From NCBI GenBank assembly GCA_947625685.1, contig CANQPK010000007.1, forward strand, positions 1 to 54,422: a stretch of DNA of 54,422 nt, in the 5' to 3' direction. This stretch comes from an uncultured Clostridia bacterium. GTDB taxonomy: Bacteria > Bacillota > Clostridia > TANB77 > CAG-508. The notes below the pieces were generated by a model. That model did not search any database and was not told the origin of the DNA. It saw only the letters and a list, made by a program, of their open reading frames with translations. Numbering within the stretch: position 1 is the first letter of the stretch; the number at the start of each line of letters is the position of its first letter. Below are positions 1 to 12,293 of the stretch, piece after piece. Position numbers and translations under genes: made by a program.

Positions 1-77
1 GTGGATGTGGCGTAGTTGGTTAACGCGCCAGTTTGTGGCACTGGAGACCGTGGGTTCGAGTCCCATCTTCCACCCCA
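1..77 (+). tRNA. tRNA-His (GTG)
   Basis: Cloverleaf-like sequence, anticodon loop ttgtggc, T-arm GGGTTCGAGTCCC, encoded CCA end; starts at the window edge. Confidence 0.93.
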
Positions 78-100
78 GTTATATATTATAAATAATAAAT

Positions 101-175
101 TGGGCTGTAGCCAAGCGGTAAGGCACCAGACTTTGACTCTGGCATGCGCTAGTTCGAATCTAGCCAGCCCAGCCA
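101..175 (+). tRNA. tRNA-Gln (TTG)
   Basis: TGGGCTG...CAGCCCA acceptor stem, anticodon loop ctttgac, T-loop TTCGAAT, CCA end. Confidence 0.94.
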
Positions 176-196
176 TTTTTATTTTTGGGGGAAATA

Positions 197-610
197 ATGG
201 AAAACATTAAGGCATTAATTAAAAAAGTATGTACCAAAGAAGTTATTTTGTACTTTGTGTTTGGTGTTCTTACAACTCTTGTTAATCTTTTTGTTTTCTA
301 CATATTAACTCATCTTAATTTAGACGAAAATTTATCTAATGTGATAGCAATCGTAATTGCAGTCCTATTTGCCTATTTTACAAACAGAAAATTAGTTTTT
401 AATTCTACAGCTGTTACCTTTAAAGAAAATCTAAAAGAATTTTATAAATTTATCCTTGGTCGTTTATTTACCATGATTTTAGAAATCGTTGGTTTCTATT
501 TGTTATTTAATATTTTAGGCATTCAAGAATTGATAAGTAAATTACTTATTACAGTAATTGTTATAATCTTAAACTTTTTTATCAGTAAATTTTTTGCATT
601 TAAAAAATAG
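197..610 (+). CDS. GtrA-like membrane protein
   Basis: Four-TM GtrA pattern (FVFGVLTTLVNLFVFYIL...FAYFTNRKLVF...KFFAFKK); SD-like tgggggaa before ATG at 197. Confidence 0.8.
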   Translation: MENIKALIKKVCTKEVILYFVFGVLTTLVNLFVFYILTHLNLDENLSNVIAIVIAVLFAYFTNRKLVFNSTAVTFKENLKEFYKFILGRLFTMILEIVGFYLLFNILGIQELISKLLITVIVIILNFFISKFFAFKK

Positions 611-659
611 ATATATACTTTTTTGGGAGGCTACTTATATAATTTGGAGGTAGCTACCT

Positions 660-1246
660 ATGAATAATTTATTTACATACTCTTTTCTAATTATTATTGC
701 ATTTTCAATTATCATAACCATATTTTTCGGTTCTACACTAACTGATTATTCCACATATAACATTAATGAAGAAGATATTTATATAAGTGACAGCGGATTT
801 GCTTGGCCAATTCCTAACTTTTATCATATTTCCTCATATTTTGGTCACAGAACCTCCCCTACTTCTTTTGCATCTTCATACCATTCTGGTCTTGACATAC
901 CAGCACCTGAAAGCACCTATTTTTTAGCAAGTATTTCAGGGACTGTAACTAATGCAAGTTTTAAAGGATCTGGAGGATATACAATTATTATACAAAATGA
1001 AGATATACTTGTTACATATTGCCATGTTTCTCCTGAATTTTTAGTCAATGTTCGGAGATCATGTAGAACAAGGGCAAGTCATAGGACAAGTTGGACCTTT
1101 CCATGTATATGATATCTTAAATAATCCATACAAAGATTCAAAAGGAATTCCAACTAATCGGTGCAACAACTGGATGTCATCTGCATTTTGCTATAAAAAT
1201 AAAAGGAGTTTATCAAAACCCCTTATCATTAATTCCGATTAAATAA
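660..1246 (+). CDS. M23-family peptidoglycan metallopeptidase; needs two +1 shifts (1053, 1159)
   Basis: SSYFGHRTSP...YHSGLDI...VTYCHVSPEFLVNV-[G]DHVEQGQVIGQVGP...PTN-[G]ATTGCHLHFAIKIKGVYQNPLSLIPIK*; the HLHF motif appears only after skipping C1053 and C1159. Confidence 0.85.
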
Positions 1247-1254
1247 ATTTTACA

Positions 1255-1719
1255 TCACATATCGTCTTCATCATTATTATCATATTCCTCGTCATTTTCT
1301 TCATTTGAATAGTTGTCAGTTTCTAATTCTTCTTCATTCCAATCTAATTCAATAATATTGTCGCATTCTGGGCATCTTACTTCATGTTTTAAACCATTCC
1401 TAAAATCTTCAACAAATTCTGAATTACAATATGGACACACAATTTCAAAATCAGTATCATCATCCGAAGAATATATTTCTTTTTCTAAATTGCTTATAAT
1501 TTTTTCCATATTTTCTATTTTAGTTTCTAACTCTTTTTCTCTATTTATCATAGTATTTAATCTATTTAAATTTATCTCTGCAAGTTTATCTAATTCATCC
1601 AAGAATAATAGAGAAATATTATATACCTGTGTTTTTACATAGTCTAAATCTTCTTTATTGTTTACATTTTTTTCAATGTCTTGTAAAATTGCATTAAATC
1701 TCTTTTTTAAATCAGTCAT
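1255..1719 (-). CDS. zinc-ribbon, coiled-coil protein (CD1247-like)
   Basis: CPYCNSEF...CPECDN zinc ribbon with acidic C-terminus. Confidence 0.6.
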   Translation of the reverse strand: MTDLKKRFNAILQDIEKNVNNKEDLDYVKTQVYNISLLFLDELDKLAEINLNRLNTMINREKELETKIENMEKIISNLEKEIYSSDDDTDFEIVCPYCNSEFVEDFRNGLKHEVRCPECDNIIELDWNEEELETDNYSNEENDEEYDNNDEDDM

Positions 1720-1731
1720 TACAAAAACTCC

Positions 1732-2298
1732 TTAAACTCTTTCCATATACTCGCCAGTTCTTGTATCTATTCTTATAACATCACCTATTTCAACAAATAG
1801 TGGTACACTTATTTCTAGACCATTTTCTAGTTTTGCTGGCTTTCCTGATGTTGTAGTTGTATTGCCACTAAATCCTGGTTCTGTATATGTAACTTCTAGT
1901 TCGACAAACATAGGTGGTTCTACTGCAAATACTTTACCTTTGAAAGATAATGTCTTTACAGTCATATTTTCTTTTATGTATTTTAAACTATCTCCTAATT
2001 GTTCTGCATTTAATGGTAATTGCTCGTATGTTTCATTATCCATGAAATAATATAAATCACCATCATTATATAAATATTGCATTTCTCTTTTTTCTATTTC
2101 TGCACCTTGTAATTTTTCTGATGGATTGAAAGTTCTTTCTATTACTGCACCTGATATTACGTTTTTTATTTTTGTTCTAACAAATGCTGCTCCTTTTCCT
2201 GGTTTTACATGTTGAAATTCAACTACTCTAAATACTTGACCGTCTAATTCAAATGTTGTTCCATTTCTTAAATCTCCAGCCATATATACTTCTGCCAT
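1732..2298 (-). CDS. efp: elongation factor P
   Basis: [40 protein letters not shown]...[12 protein letters not shown]. Confidence 0.97.
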   Translation of the reverse strand: MAEVYMAGDLRNGTTFELDGQVFRVVEFQHVKPGKGAAFVRTKIKNVISGAVIERTFNPSEKLQGAEIEKREMQYLYNDGDLYYFMDNETYEQLPLNAEQLGDSLKYIKENMTVKTLSFKGKVFAVEPPMFVELEVTYTEPGFSGNTTTTSGKPAKLENGLEISVPLFVEIGDVIRIDTRTGEYMERV

Positions 2299-2459
2299 AA
2301 TTTTTCCTCCAATACTTATTATATTTAATTCTTAAATATTTTATACTATTTTTTCAATAAAATCAATACTTATACAATATTTTCATTAATTTATTATACG
2401 TTTTTTTGAAAAAACTATGTATTTATTAAATTTTTTATGATAAAATATATATAAATTTT

Positions 2460-2535
2460 GCCAATATAGCTCAGTTGGTAGAGCAACAGATTCGTAACCT
2501 GTAGGTCGGGAGTTCGATTCTCCCTATTGGCTCCA
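2460..2535 (+). tRNA. tRNA-Thr (CGT)
   Basis: GCCAATATAGCTCAGTTGGTAGAGCAACAGATTCGTAACCTGT...GGCTCCA; anticodon CGT, CCA encoded. Confidence 0.92.
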
Positions 2536-2807
2536 TTTAAAAAATCTATTAAAGTACTTAATTATACTGCATTTTTATCTTTGTATTTACAATCTTTCTT
2601 TATGCTATCTTTTTAATAATTTTAATTTTTCCCTTAAATTTCCCTTTATGAATTTTTGATAGTTCGTTTTCATCTCTTATGAATTTATTTTTTTTCAAAA
2701 ATTTACATTTTCTTTAATTATAATTGTTGTAAAACATCAAATTTATGGTATAAATATATCGGCAAACCAAAGAAAAAAGTCAATTCAAAAAATATAAAGA
2801 AACATAG

Positions 2808-3485
2808 GTGATTATTATAAAACGATTAAATATATTTATAGATGAAAGTGGAGACTTTGGTTTTGTAAAAGGAAGTTCAGATTTATATGCTGTATCATTT
2901 ACATTACATGAAAGTTCTGATTCAATAGAAACTGAATTAAAGTACCTTAATGAGAAATTGAAAAGCCTTAATTATAATGGTATGATACATTTAGCATATC
3001 TTATTGCAAAAAGAGGAGATTATTCTCATTTCAATTTTGAAAAGAGAAAAAGCATATTTTGGTCTATATTTTATTTTTCAAGTAGAGTAAAAGTTAAAAT
3101 AAAGACTATTATAATAGATAAAAAATATATAAATAAAAAAACGCAATTAAATGTTGCTTTGGCTAGAGAAATAAGCCATTTTATAAATGATAATAAAGAA
3201 TATTTAAATTCATTTAATAGAATTGTTATTTATTATGATAATGGACAAGAAACATTAGCAACAATATTGGATGCCCTTTTTGCTAGTAATCCTAAAGTAG
3301 AAAAAAGAATAGATTTTGACCATACAAAGAAGAGATTATTTCAAGTTTCAGATATGCTAACTGTAATAGATAAAATAGATTATAAAAGAAAAAATAATAT
3401 TCCGTTAACAAAAGCTGAAGCATTTTTCTTTAGAGGTAAAGATTTTAGGCATATAATAAATTTATTGAAAAATAAAAGGATTTAA
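2808..3485 (+). CDS. DUF3800-like protein
   Basis: N-terminal FIDESGDFGF motif typical of DUF3800; GTG start likely. Confidence 0.7.
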   Translation: MIIIKRLNIFIDESGDFGFVKGSSDLYAVSFTLHESSDSIETELKYLNEKLKSLNYNGMIHLAYLIAKRGDYSHFNFEKRKSIFWSIFYFSSRVKVKIKTIIIDKKYINKKTQLNVALAREISHFINDNKEYLNSFNRIVIYYDNGQETLATILDALFASNPKVEKRIDFDHTKKRLFQVSDMLTVIDKIDYKRKNNIPLTKAEAFFFRGKDFRHIINLLKNKRI

Positions 3486-3664
3486 CAATATATTTTCAAA
3501 CGCTGATTATATTAATCCTTAGTTATTTTTTTAAAGTTAAGAACGATTTAAAATAGATATAGACAAGAAAATGAAGTTTTTATTCTAAGTAAATTTACAA
3601 TTTTGCAAGAAAATGTTATATTTGTATCTGCTTGTAATATTAGTGAAATACAATAATATAAATT

Positions 3665-3690
3665 AAAAGCCATTCGTTTGAATGGCTTTT
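3665..3690. terminator. hairpin, probable terminator
   Basis: aaaagccattcgtttgaatggctttt inverted repeat. Confidence 0.55.
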
Positions 3691-4010
3691 GCTGACGCTT
3701 AGCATCAGCACGGGTCAGGTCCTAATCTAATAAACTATTTCAGACCTAGTAGAATATCTATCTACATTGTATAGTATTCCTTAATTTATTTAATTATACA
3801 CTAAAAATTAGAAAAAGTATAGTATTTTTTGAAAATTTCTTGAAAAAGTCATATTCTTTCGATATAATAATTTTATCAGTTAATTAATAGAATTATTTTT
3901 TTTGAGCAGATATGGGAGGAAAATTTTTCGCAAATAACCTCCTTAATCGCTCCATTTAAAATAAAATCTGTATGAATAAGAATTAATTTTATCTAAGAGG
4001 TGTTGATAAA

Positions 4011-4424
4011 ATGCGTGAAAAAATCAAAAATAACTTATTAAAATATATAATAATATTCATAGTAGTTATTATAGGAATAGTTGTATTTACTATGTATTAT
4101 AATCTATGTCCTTTAATATCTTATGTGGAAAATGATATACCTGCAGGAGAAATGGTATGGAATACAGCAGTTACGGTGGATATAAAAGTTTTAAACAATG
4201 GTACTTTATTATATGGATATGGTAATGAAAAAGGAAAATTAGAAAAAGAAGATTTACAAGAATTAAAACAATTAGTAGCTCAATTAAAAGAAAAAGTTAA
4301 AGGCTTAGAAGAAAATAGAACTGCATCCTATAGATTTACTATTAATTTTAAAACATATGCAATAGGTTCATTAGATAGTGAAGGTCAAAAAATTATATCA
4401 CAAATTAAGGAAATAATATATTAA
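4011..4424 (+). CDS. hypothetical single-TM anchored protein
   Basis: N-terminal TM helix, native AT-rich codon style, upstream gaggtg. Confidence 0.6.
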   Translation: MREKIKNNLLKYIIIFIVVIIGIVVFTMYYNLCPLISYVENDIPAGEMVWNTAVTVDIKVLNNGTLLYGYGNEKGKLEKEDLQELKQLVAQLKEKVKGLEENRTASYRFTINFKTYAIGSLDSEGQKIISQIKEIIY

Positions 4425-4548
4425 ATTATCATATTTCAAATTCTTGCTTTTTGCAACATAATATGATATTATCTAACCAGTTATCCCTTTAAAATAAGGT
4501 CATTTATAATAAATAATCCTTAAACTATATAATTATAGGAGGAGCAAA

Positions 4549-5079
4549 ATGGAATTTCCAAAATTAAATAGGTTAGTTAAAATTCGGGAATACAGGAGTA
4601 TGTACTTTCAGTACGTAAAAGCAAAGATTGTAAATTTTGTTAAAAAGCCAATTGTGTATATTAAGGCACTTTATAATGCAATCAAGTTTGAAAAGACTTC
4701 TCCTAGTAGTTGGGAGCGGTACCTTAAGCTCAAAGAAATCGAAAATGAAGCAAAAGTAATAGAAGAAAAATCAATGACTTATGTTCAATTTGTTGGGGCA
4801 ATTTCTAGGTTCAACATTTCACTGATATCATATTATAACCACCTCGAAAGAAATGATTTGACTCATGAAAACTTCCAAAAACTTCATGAAGAGTTCGATT
4901 TATTTAAAGAAGAAGCTACTGAATATTTAAATAAGCTCGAGGAAATGGATGTACCTATACCTAATGAACTAAAGGAGTTGATTAAATCGACTAACTTCGA
5001 TAGCTTTAAAGATCTCGAGGAAGTAAAGATTTTCACTGATAAGATTTATTCTTTTTGTGATCTAATCCGTGCGAACTAA
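4549..5079 (+). CDS. orphan cassette protein, GC-richer codon style
   Basis: SD aggagg; uses CGG, AGG and CTC codons unlike neighbours; no recognisable family. Confidence 0.6.
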   Translation: MEFPKLNRLVKIREYRSMYFQYVKAKIVNFVKKPIVYIKALYNAIKFEKTSPSSWERYLKLKEIENEAKVIEEKSMTYVQFVGAISRFNISLISYYNHLERNDLTHENFQKLHEEFDLFKEEATEYLNKLEEMDVPIPNELKELIKSTNFDSFKDLEEVKIFTDKIYSFCDLIRAN

Positions 5080-5100
5080 TTTTAAACGAAATTTCACAAA

Positions 5101-5126
5101 AAAATCGGGTTAATTCCCGATTTTTT
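5101..5126. terminator. intrinsic terminator
   Basis: aaaatcgggttaattcccgatttttt. Confidence 0.8.
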
Positions 5127-5136
5127 ATATACCTTT

Positions 5137-5910
5137 TTATATCTCTTTTTCAAAATGTTGATAATCTTTTTTTGTCTTCCAGTTTCCTCCCCATTTCCAT
5201 CCTCGTTTTATAAACGCATTATATAAAGCATCGCCCTTTTTTATAATTCCTTTCACATTAGCATTTCTATTTACATATATTCCCGCATTAGCTGGCTGTA
5301 TTTGCTTTTCATCTACATATGGATTGTATAATGGATTTACATCTATTGCTGTTCCTAGAGAATGATTAGACAATTTTTTTGAATTCTTGACTACTCTATA
5401 ACAAAATGCTGATGTATTATTATCTTGCATTGATTTTTCATCATTTGCACCATATTCATCAATTAATCTTATCTTTTCAATAGGATATTTACTTTCATAT
5501 ATTTCCTCAAAGATATCTAAAACTTCTTGTGCAACTTTTCTATTTACAACCATTTCTCCAATATGACTTTTTTCATCAAATCCCCAATATGTTATTTTTA
5601 AATATGATAAGCTATCTATTTTAATATCTTTTGCATTTTCTTTTGGAATAGAGTTTCCTATCATTTTATCTAAAATATTATCAGGTATTTCAAAACTTGA
5701 AAACACAACTTCATCCTTGACATTATTTGATATTTCTTCTGTTTGTTCTATTGATAATAACATTTTATTTTCCTCTTTTACTTCATTTATTTTTATATTC
5801 TTTTCAATATTTTCATTTTCTAAAATTATATGATAACCTAAAAAAATGCTTATAAATATCAATATTGTAATTAATATAATGACTATATAATTCTTCTTTA
5901 TAAAAATCAT
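5137..5910 (-). CDS. M15-family (VanY/CwlK-like) peptidase
   Basis: SLGTAIDVNPLYNPY...GWKWGGNWKTKKDYQHFEK; N-terminal signal anchor. Confidence 0.85.
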   Translation of the reverse strand: MIFIKKNYIVIILITILIFISIFLGYHIILENENIEKNIKINEVKEENKMLLSIEQTEEISNNVKDEVVFSSFEIPDNILDKMIGNSIPKENAKDIKIDSLSYLKITYWGFDEKSHIGEMVVNRKVAQEVLDIFEEIYESKYPIEKIRLIDEYGANDEKSMQDNNTSAFCYRVVKNSKKLSNHSLGTAIDVNPLYNPYVDEKQIQPANAGIYVNRNANVKGIIKKGDALYNAFIKRGWKWGGNWKTKKDYQHFEKEI

Positions 5911-6076
5911 CTCCGCTAATAATATTTTATTACATTATTATAAATATAATCAAGTGTAATTTTGTATGCTATAATTACATCTTCAAAATAGCTATTATCA
6001 TTGATTTTATAACAATTTTATGATATAATATCATTAATTCCATAATTGGAATAATTTATTGGAGGTATATTTTAAA

Positions 6077-6517
6077 ATGAGAGGACCCAAAAAAATTCCG
6101 AGCATAAAAGATCTTGAACTTTCGGATCCAACTCTTAAGAGAATCTTAAAGCGGGTAGATCTTGAGCTCAAAGGTTCCTACTATGAAGGTCGTTTTTCTG
6201 ATGAGTTTATAAGCATTATCAACCATGATGTGTCCCACTATGCGATATATGATTCTAATTCAGTCTCTCCTGAAATTGTTAATGCAATCTATAGAATTAG
6301 TTTTGAACTGATAAGAGGCAATTATCATCTTGTTCTTAAAGCATTTTTAAACCTCAAATCCTATAAAGCAATCTTCACTTTTACATTTGTGTTGGATTGC
6401 AAGTCGCGTTTTCCGGCCAATAATGAGAATGTTAATAAATATCTCTCATATAGTGCTATGAGCATTATTCGTGGCCGTCTTGAGCAGTTCTGCAATAAAC
6501 TCGTTTCGGAGAAATAA
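6077..6517 (+). CDS. orphan cassette protein, GC-richer codon style
   Basis: ORF with SD ggagg; CGT/CGG/CTT codons; no family recognised. Confidence 0.55.
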   Translation: MRGPKKIPSIKDLELSDPTLKRILKRVDLELKGSYYEGRFSDEFISIINHDVSHYAIYDSNSVSPEIVNAIYRISFELIRGNYHLVLKAFLNLKSYKAIFTFTFVLDCKSRFPANNENVNKYLSYSAMSIIRGRLEQFCNKLVSEK

Positions 6518-6685
6518 GTAAAATAATATTTCCAATAGGTGACTCATTCTTATGAGTCACCTAAATTTTTATCTAATTTCATCAAAATCTGTCATTTGAC
6601 TTGTTTTCATATTCATGCTATAATTAATTATAGTACCTACCTAGTTTGGTACAGATTCTATTTTTTTAAGGAGGGCTCACATTAT

Positions 6686-7165
6686 ATGAGCACCAACAGC
6701 ACGTTGCAATCCATCATAGTTAAGCCGTTCGAGCTTGAAGCTCTGAACAAGTCGTGTCTCAAGGAGATTAATCAACTCCTTTCATGTGGAATTCCCATCG
6801 AAGCGTTCCACATTGATGATGATTCTGATCATCATCATGAGTCAAGGCCTGTTCTCAAGTCCATCTCTGCTGGTGTGGGTGGCAATTCCGAAGAGGACGG
6901 ATACCTCTATGTAGAATTTTCTACAAAAGATAATCCGAATGTCCCTCACTATGTAACCTTTCCTATGAAGGATTCTGCAATGCCTTCTTTTCATGATTCC
7001 AAGTGGTATTCCACTTTGAGTTATGAAGCCCGTGAAATCATCAAGTACTACTTCGAGCAAAAAAGAGATACCATTTGCTCAACGGACAGCGAGAACCTGA
7101 AAGCAGCATTCTATAAGTGCTTCGATAAATTGTTGGAGGGAAATTTCATTTATGTGTCAGCCTAA
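6686..7165 (+). CDS. orphan cassette protein, GC-richer codon style
   Basis: SD aaggagg before ATG 6686; followed by strong hairpin; no family recognised. Confidence 0.55.
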   Translation: MSTNSTLQSIIVKPFELEALNKSCLKEINQLLSCGIPIEAFHIDDDSDHHHESRPVLKSISAGVGGNSEEDGYLYVEFSTKDNPNVPHYVTFPMKDSAMPSFHDSKWYSTLSYEAREIIKYYFEQKRDTICSTDSENLKAAFYKCFDKLLEGNFIYVSA

Positions 7166-7183
7166 ATAATGTTCCTTAAAAAT

Positions 7184-7218
7184 AGGAGGTGTGCATTTTG
7201 CACACCTCTTATTTTTTA
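7184..7218 (+). terminator. intrinsic terminator
   Basis: aggaggtgtgcattttgcacacctctt then T-rich run. Confidence 0.8.
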
Positions 7219-7250
7219 ATCTCAAAGGTAAAATTGATATATAAATATTA

Positions 7251-9533
<2,283 letters not shown>

Positions 9534-9599
9534 AGCGTAATTTTCGTATAATAATGTCTTATACGAATATCTCCTTTCATAAATATTTACTGCTGTTTT

Positions 9600-10046
9600 C
9601 TATTTCATATTTTCTTTTTCTATTTCATTTATAAGTTCAACTCTAGCTTCGTGTCTTCCTCCCTCAAATTCTGTAGCTAAAAATTGTCTTACTATGCAAA
9701 TTGCATCATTTGTTGAAATATAATCTGCACCTAATGCTAAAACATTTGCATTATTATGCATTCTTGCAAATTTTGCTGTTTGTTCTTCATAGCAAGGTGC
9801 ACATCTCACACCTTTAAATTTATTAGCACATATTGACATGCCTATACCTGATCTACAGATAAGTATTCCTGTATCAGCTCTCTTTTCTGATACTTCTTTT
9901 GCAACTTCTTTTGCAATTAATGGGTAATCTACACTTTCTTCTGAAAAAGAGCCTTTGTCGATATATTTTATTTCCTTTTCATCAAAATATTTTTTTACCT
10001 CTTCTTTTAATTTAAATCCTCCATGATCTGAACCAATTACTATCAT
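9600..10046 (-). CDS. rpiB: ribose-5-phosphate isomerase B
   Basis: IVIGSDHGGFKLKEE...GILICRSGIGMSICANKFKGVRCA. Confidence 0.95.
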   Translation of the reverse strand: MIVIGSDHGGFKLKEEVKKYFDEKEIKYIDKGSFSEESVDYPLIAKEVAKEVSEKRADTGILICRSGIGMSICANKFKGVRCAPCYEEQTAKFARMHNNANVLALGADYISTNDAICIVRQFLATEFEGGRHEARVELINEIEKENMK

Positions 10047-10124
10047 ATATAATTCCTCCTTATAAATCCGAAATCTTCGACGAGATTTGGTAAGATTTAA
10101 GCATAAACTATAAATTGAAATATA

Positions 10125-12053
10125 TTAATTTATTTCAAAATTTTCTATTTCCTTTTTTATTTTATTTTTAAAGTCTTCAATTTTCATTTGACCCATATCA
10201 CCTAATTTTCTAGAACGAACACTTGCTAGATTTGCTGTTTGTTCCTTTTCTCCTAAAACTAACATGTATGGTATTTTTTGTAATTGAGCTTCTCTTATTT
10301 TATATCCTATTTTTTCATTTCTATCATCTACTTCTACTCTAATTCCTAAATCATCTAGTTCACTTTTTATTCTTAATGCATAATCTATTTGATTATCTGT
10401 AATAGGTAAAATTTTTACTTGTACAGGAGCAAGCCACATTGGGAATGCACCTTTTGTTTCTTCTATCAAAAATGCTAAAAATCTATCAAATGTTCCAAGT
10501 ATAGCTCTATGAATAACAACTGGTCTATGAGCTATTCCGTCTTCACCGATATATTCTAGTTCAAATCTTTCTGGTAATAAAAAGTCCAATTGACAAGTTG
10601 ATACAGTTACATCATGTCCTAGCGCTGTTTTTATTTGAACATCTAATTTTGGTCCATAAAATGCTGCTTCTCCTTCTGCTTCATAAAATTCTAATCCTGA
10701 CTCTGTTAGAATTTCTCTTAACTCACTTTCTGCTCTTTCCCACATTTCATCATCATCAAAATATTTAGCTTTATTATTTTTATCTCTTAAAGATAATCTA
10801 AATGAATAATTTTTAAATCCAAAGTCTTTATATACAGAAAGTATCAAATCTACAACTTTCTTAAATTCTTCTTTAATTTGATCAGGTCTTACAAAAAGGT
10901 GAGCATCATTTTGGCACATCTCACGAACTCTTTCTAATCCGCAAACACTTCCACTATCTTCAAATCTAAAGTCATGTGCAAGCTCTCCTATTCTTATTGG
11001 TAAATCTCTGTATGAATGCATTTTATTTTTATATACTAACATGTGGTGTGGACAATTCATTGGTCTTAAAACTAATTCCTCTGTATCTATTTTCATTACT
11101 GGGAACATGTCTTCTTTATAATGATCCCAATGTCCACTTGTTTTATATAAATCTACATTTGCCATTGAAGGTGTATATACATGGCTATATCCTAATTTTA
11201 TTTCTTTGTCTTGAATATATCTTTCAAGTAATCTTCTAACAGTTGCACCATTTGGTAAATACATTGGAAGTCCAGAACCTACTAATGGATGAGTCATAAA
11301 TAACTCTAAATCTTTTCCTATTTTTCTGTGATCTCTTAATTTTGCTTCTTCTAGTTCATTTAAATATTCGTCTAATTGGCTTTGTTTTGGGAAAGATATT
11401 GCATATATTCTTTGAAGCATTTTATTTTTTTCACTGCCTCTCCAATAAGCTCCTGAAGATGATAATATTTTTATTGTCTTTACTTTTCCTGTACTTTCCA
11501 AATGAGGTCCTGCACAAAGGTCTGTAAAGTCTCCTTGTTTATAGAAAGAAATTTCTTCTCCTTCTTTCAAATCTTCTATTAATTCTACTTTATATGGTTC
11601 ATTCTTCATTAATTCAATAGCTTCTTTTTTAGGAAGTGAAAATCTTTCTATCTTTAAGTCTTCTTTTATAATTTTTTTCATTTCATCTTCTATTTTTTGT
11701 TTATCTTCTTCTGAAAATGGGGTATCGGTATCAAAATCATAATAGAACCCATTATCTATCGCTGGTCCTATTGCAAGTTTTACATTTGGAAATAGTCTTT
11801 TTACTGCTTGTGCCATTATATGTGAAGTTGTATGCCAATATGCTTTTTTACCTTCTAAACTATTATCAAAAGTCAATATTTCAACACTACAATCTTTATT
11901 TAATTTATATCTTAAATCCTTAACTTCTCCATCTACTAATCCTGCTGTCATATTTCTTGCTAGTCCTTCACTTATACTTTTTGCAAGTTCAAGCAAAGAT
12001 ATACCTTCTTCTACTTGTTTTTTGCTTCCATCTTTTAATATTACATTTATCAT
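10125..12053 (-). CDS. thrS: threonyl-tRNA synthetase
   Basis: TGS domain, HxxxH editing motif, NCPHHMLVYKNKMHSYRDLPIRIGELAHDFRFE. Confidence 0.98.
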   Translation of the reverse strand: MINVILKDGSKKQVEEGISLLELAKSISEGLARNMTAGLVDGEVKDLRYKLNKDCSVEILTFDNSLEGKKAYWHTTSHIMAQAVKRLFPNVKLAIGPAIDNGFYYDFDTDTPFSEEDKQKIEDEMKKIIKEDLKIERFSLPKKEAIELMKNEPYKVELIEDLKEGEEISFYKQGDFTDLCAGPHLESTGKVKTIKILSSSGAYWRGSEKNKMLQRIYAISFPKQSQLDEYLNELEEAKLRDHRKIGKDLELFMTHPLVGSGLPMYLPNGATVRRLLERYIQDKEIKLGYSHVYTPSMANVDLYKTSGHWDHYKEDMFPVMKIDTEELVLRPMNCPHHMLVYKNKMHSYRDLPIRIGELAHDFRFEDSGSVCGLERVREMCQNDAHLFVRPDQIKEEFKKVVDLILSVYKDFGFKNYSFRLSLRDKNNKAKYFDDDEMWERAESELREILTESGLEFYEAEGEAAFYGPKLDVQIKTALGHDVTVSTCQLDFLLPERFELEYIGEDGIAHRPVVIHRAILGTFDRFLAFLIEETKGAFPMWLAPVQVKILPITDNQIDYALRIKSELDDLGIRVEVDDRNEKIGYKIREAQLQKIPYMLVLGEKEQTANLASVRSRKLGDMGQMKIEDFKNKIKKEIENFEIN

Positions 12054-12121
12054 TTATGATTACCCCTCTCTATTTGTATGTTATGTGCATAATTATATCA
12101 ATTTATATCAATTTATTCAAG

Positions 12122-12220
12122 TTATTTTAAATGAAATCTACATATTTCTTTTGTATCTCTTTTAATCAATCTTTCAAGTCTTGTATTAGCGTCTGTATCT
12201 ACAAAAATTTTAAGATCCAT
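12122..12220 (-). pseudogene. possible uridine kinase remnant (33 codons)
   Basis: MDLKIFVDTDANTRLERLIKRDTKEICRFHLK* resembles an internal uridine kinase segment (LKIFVDTDADVRLIRRI); no kinase N-terminus nearby. Confidence 0.4.
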
Positions 12221-12293
12221 TAATTTTATACATCCTTTCTTGTTATATTATGTTAATATTATATATTGTTTTACATAAAATTACAAGTGATTA

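Noticed and set aside
10060-12290. T-box leader for thrS
   Set aside because: No recognisable T-box sequence or antiterminator found by eye in the short upstream region; the hairpin near 10065-10095 lies downstream of thrS.
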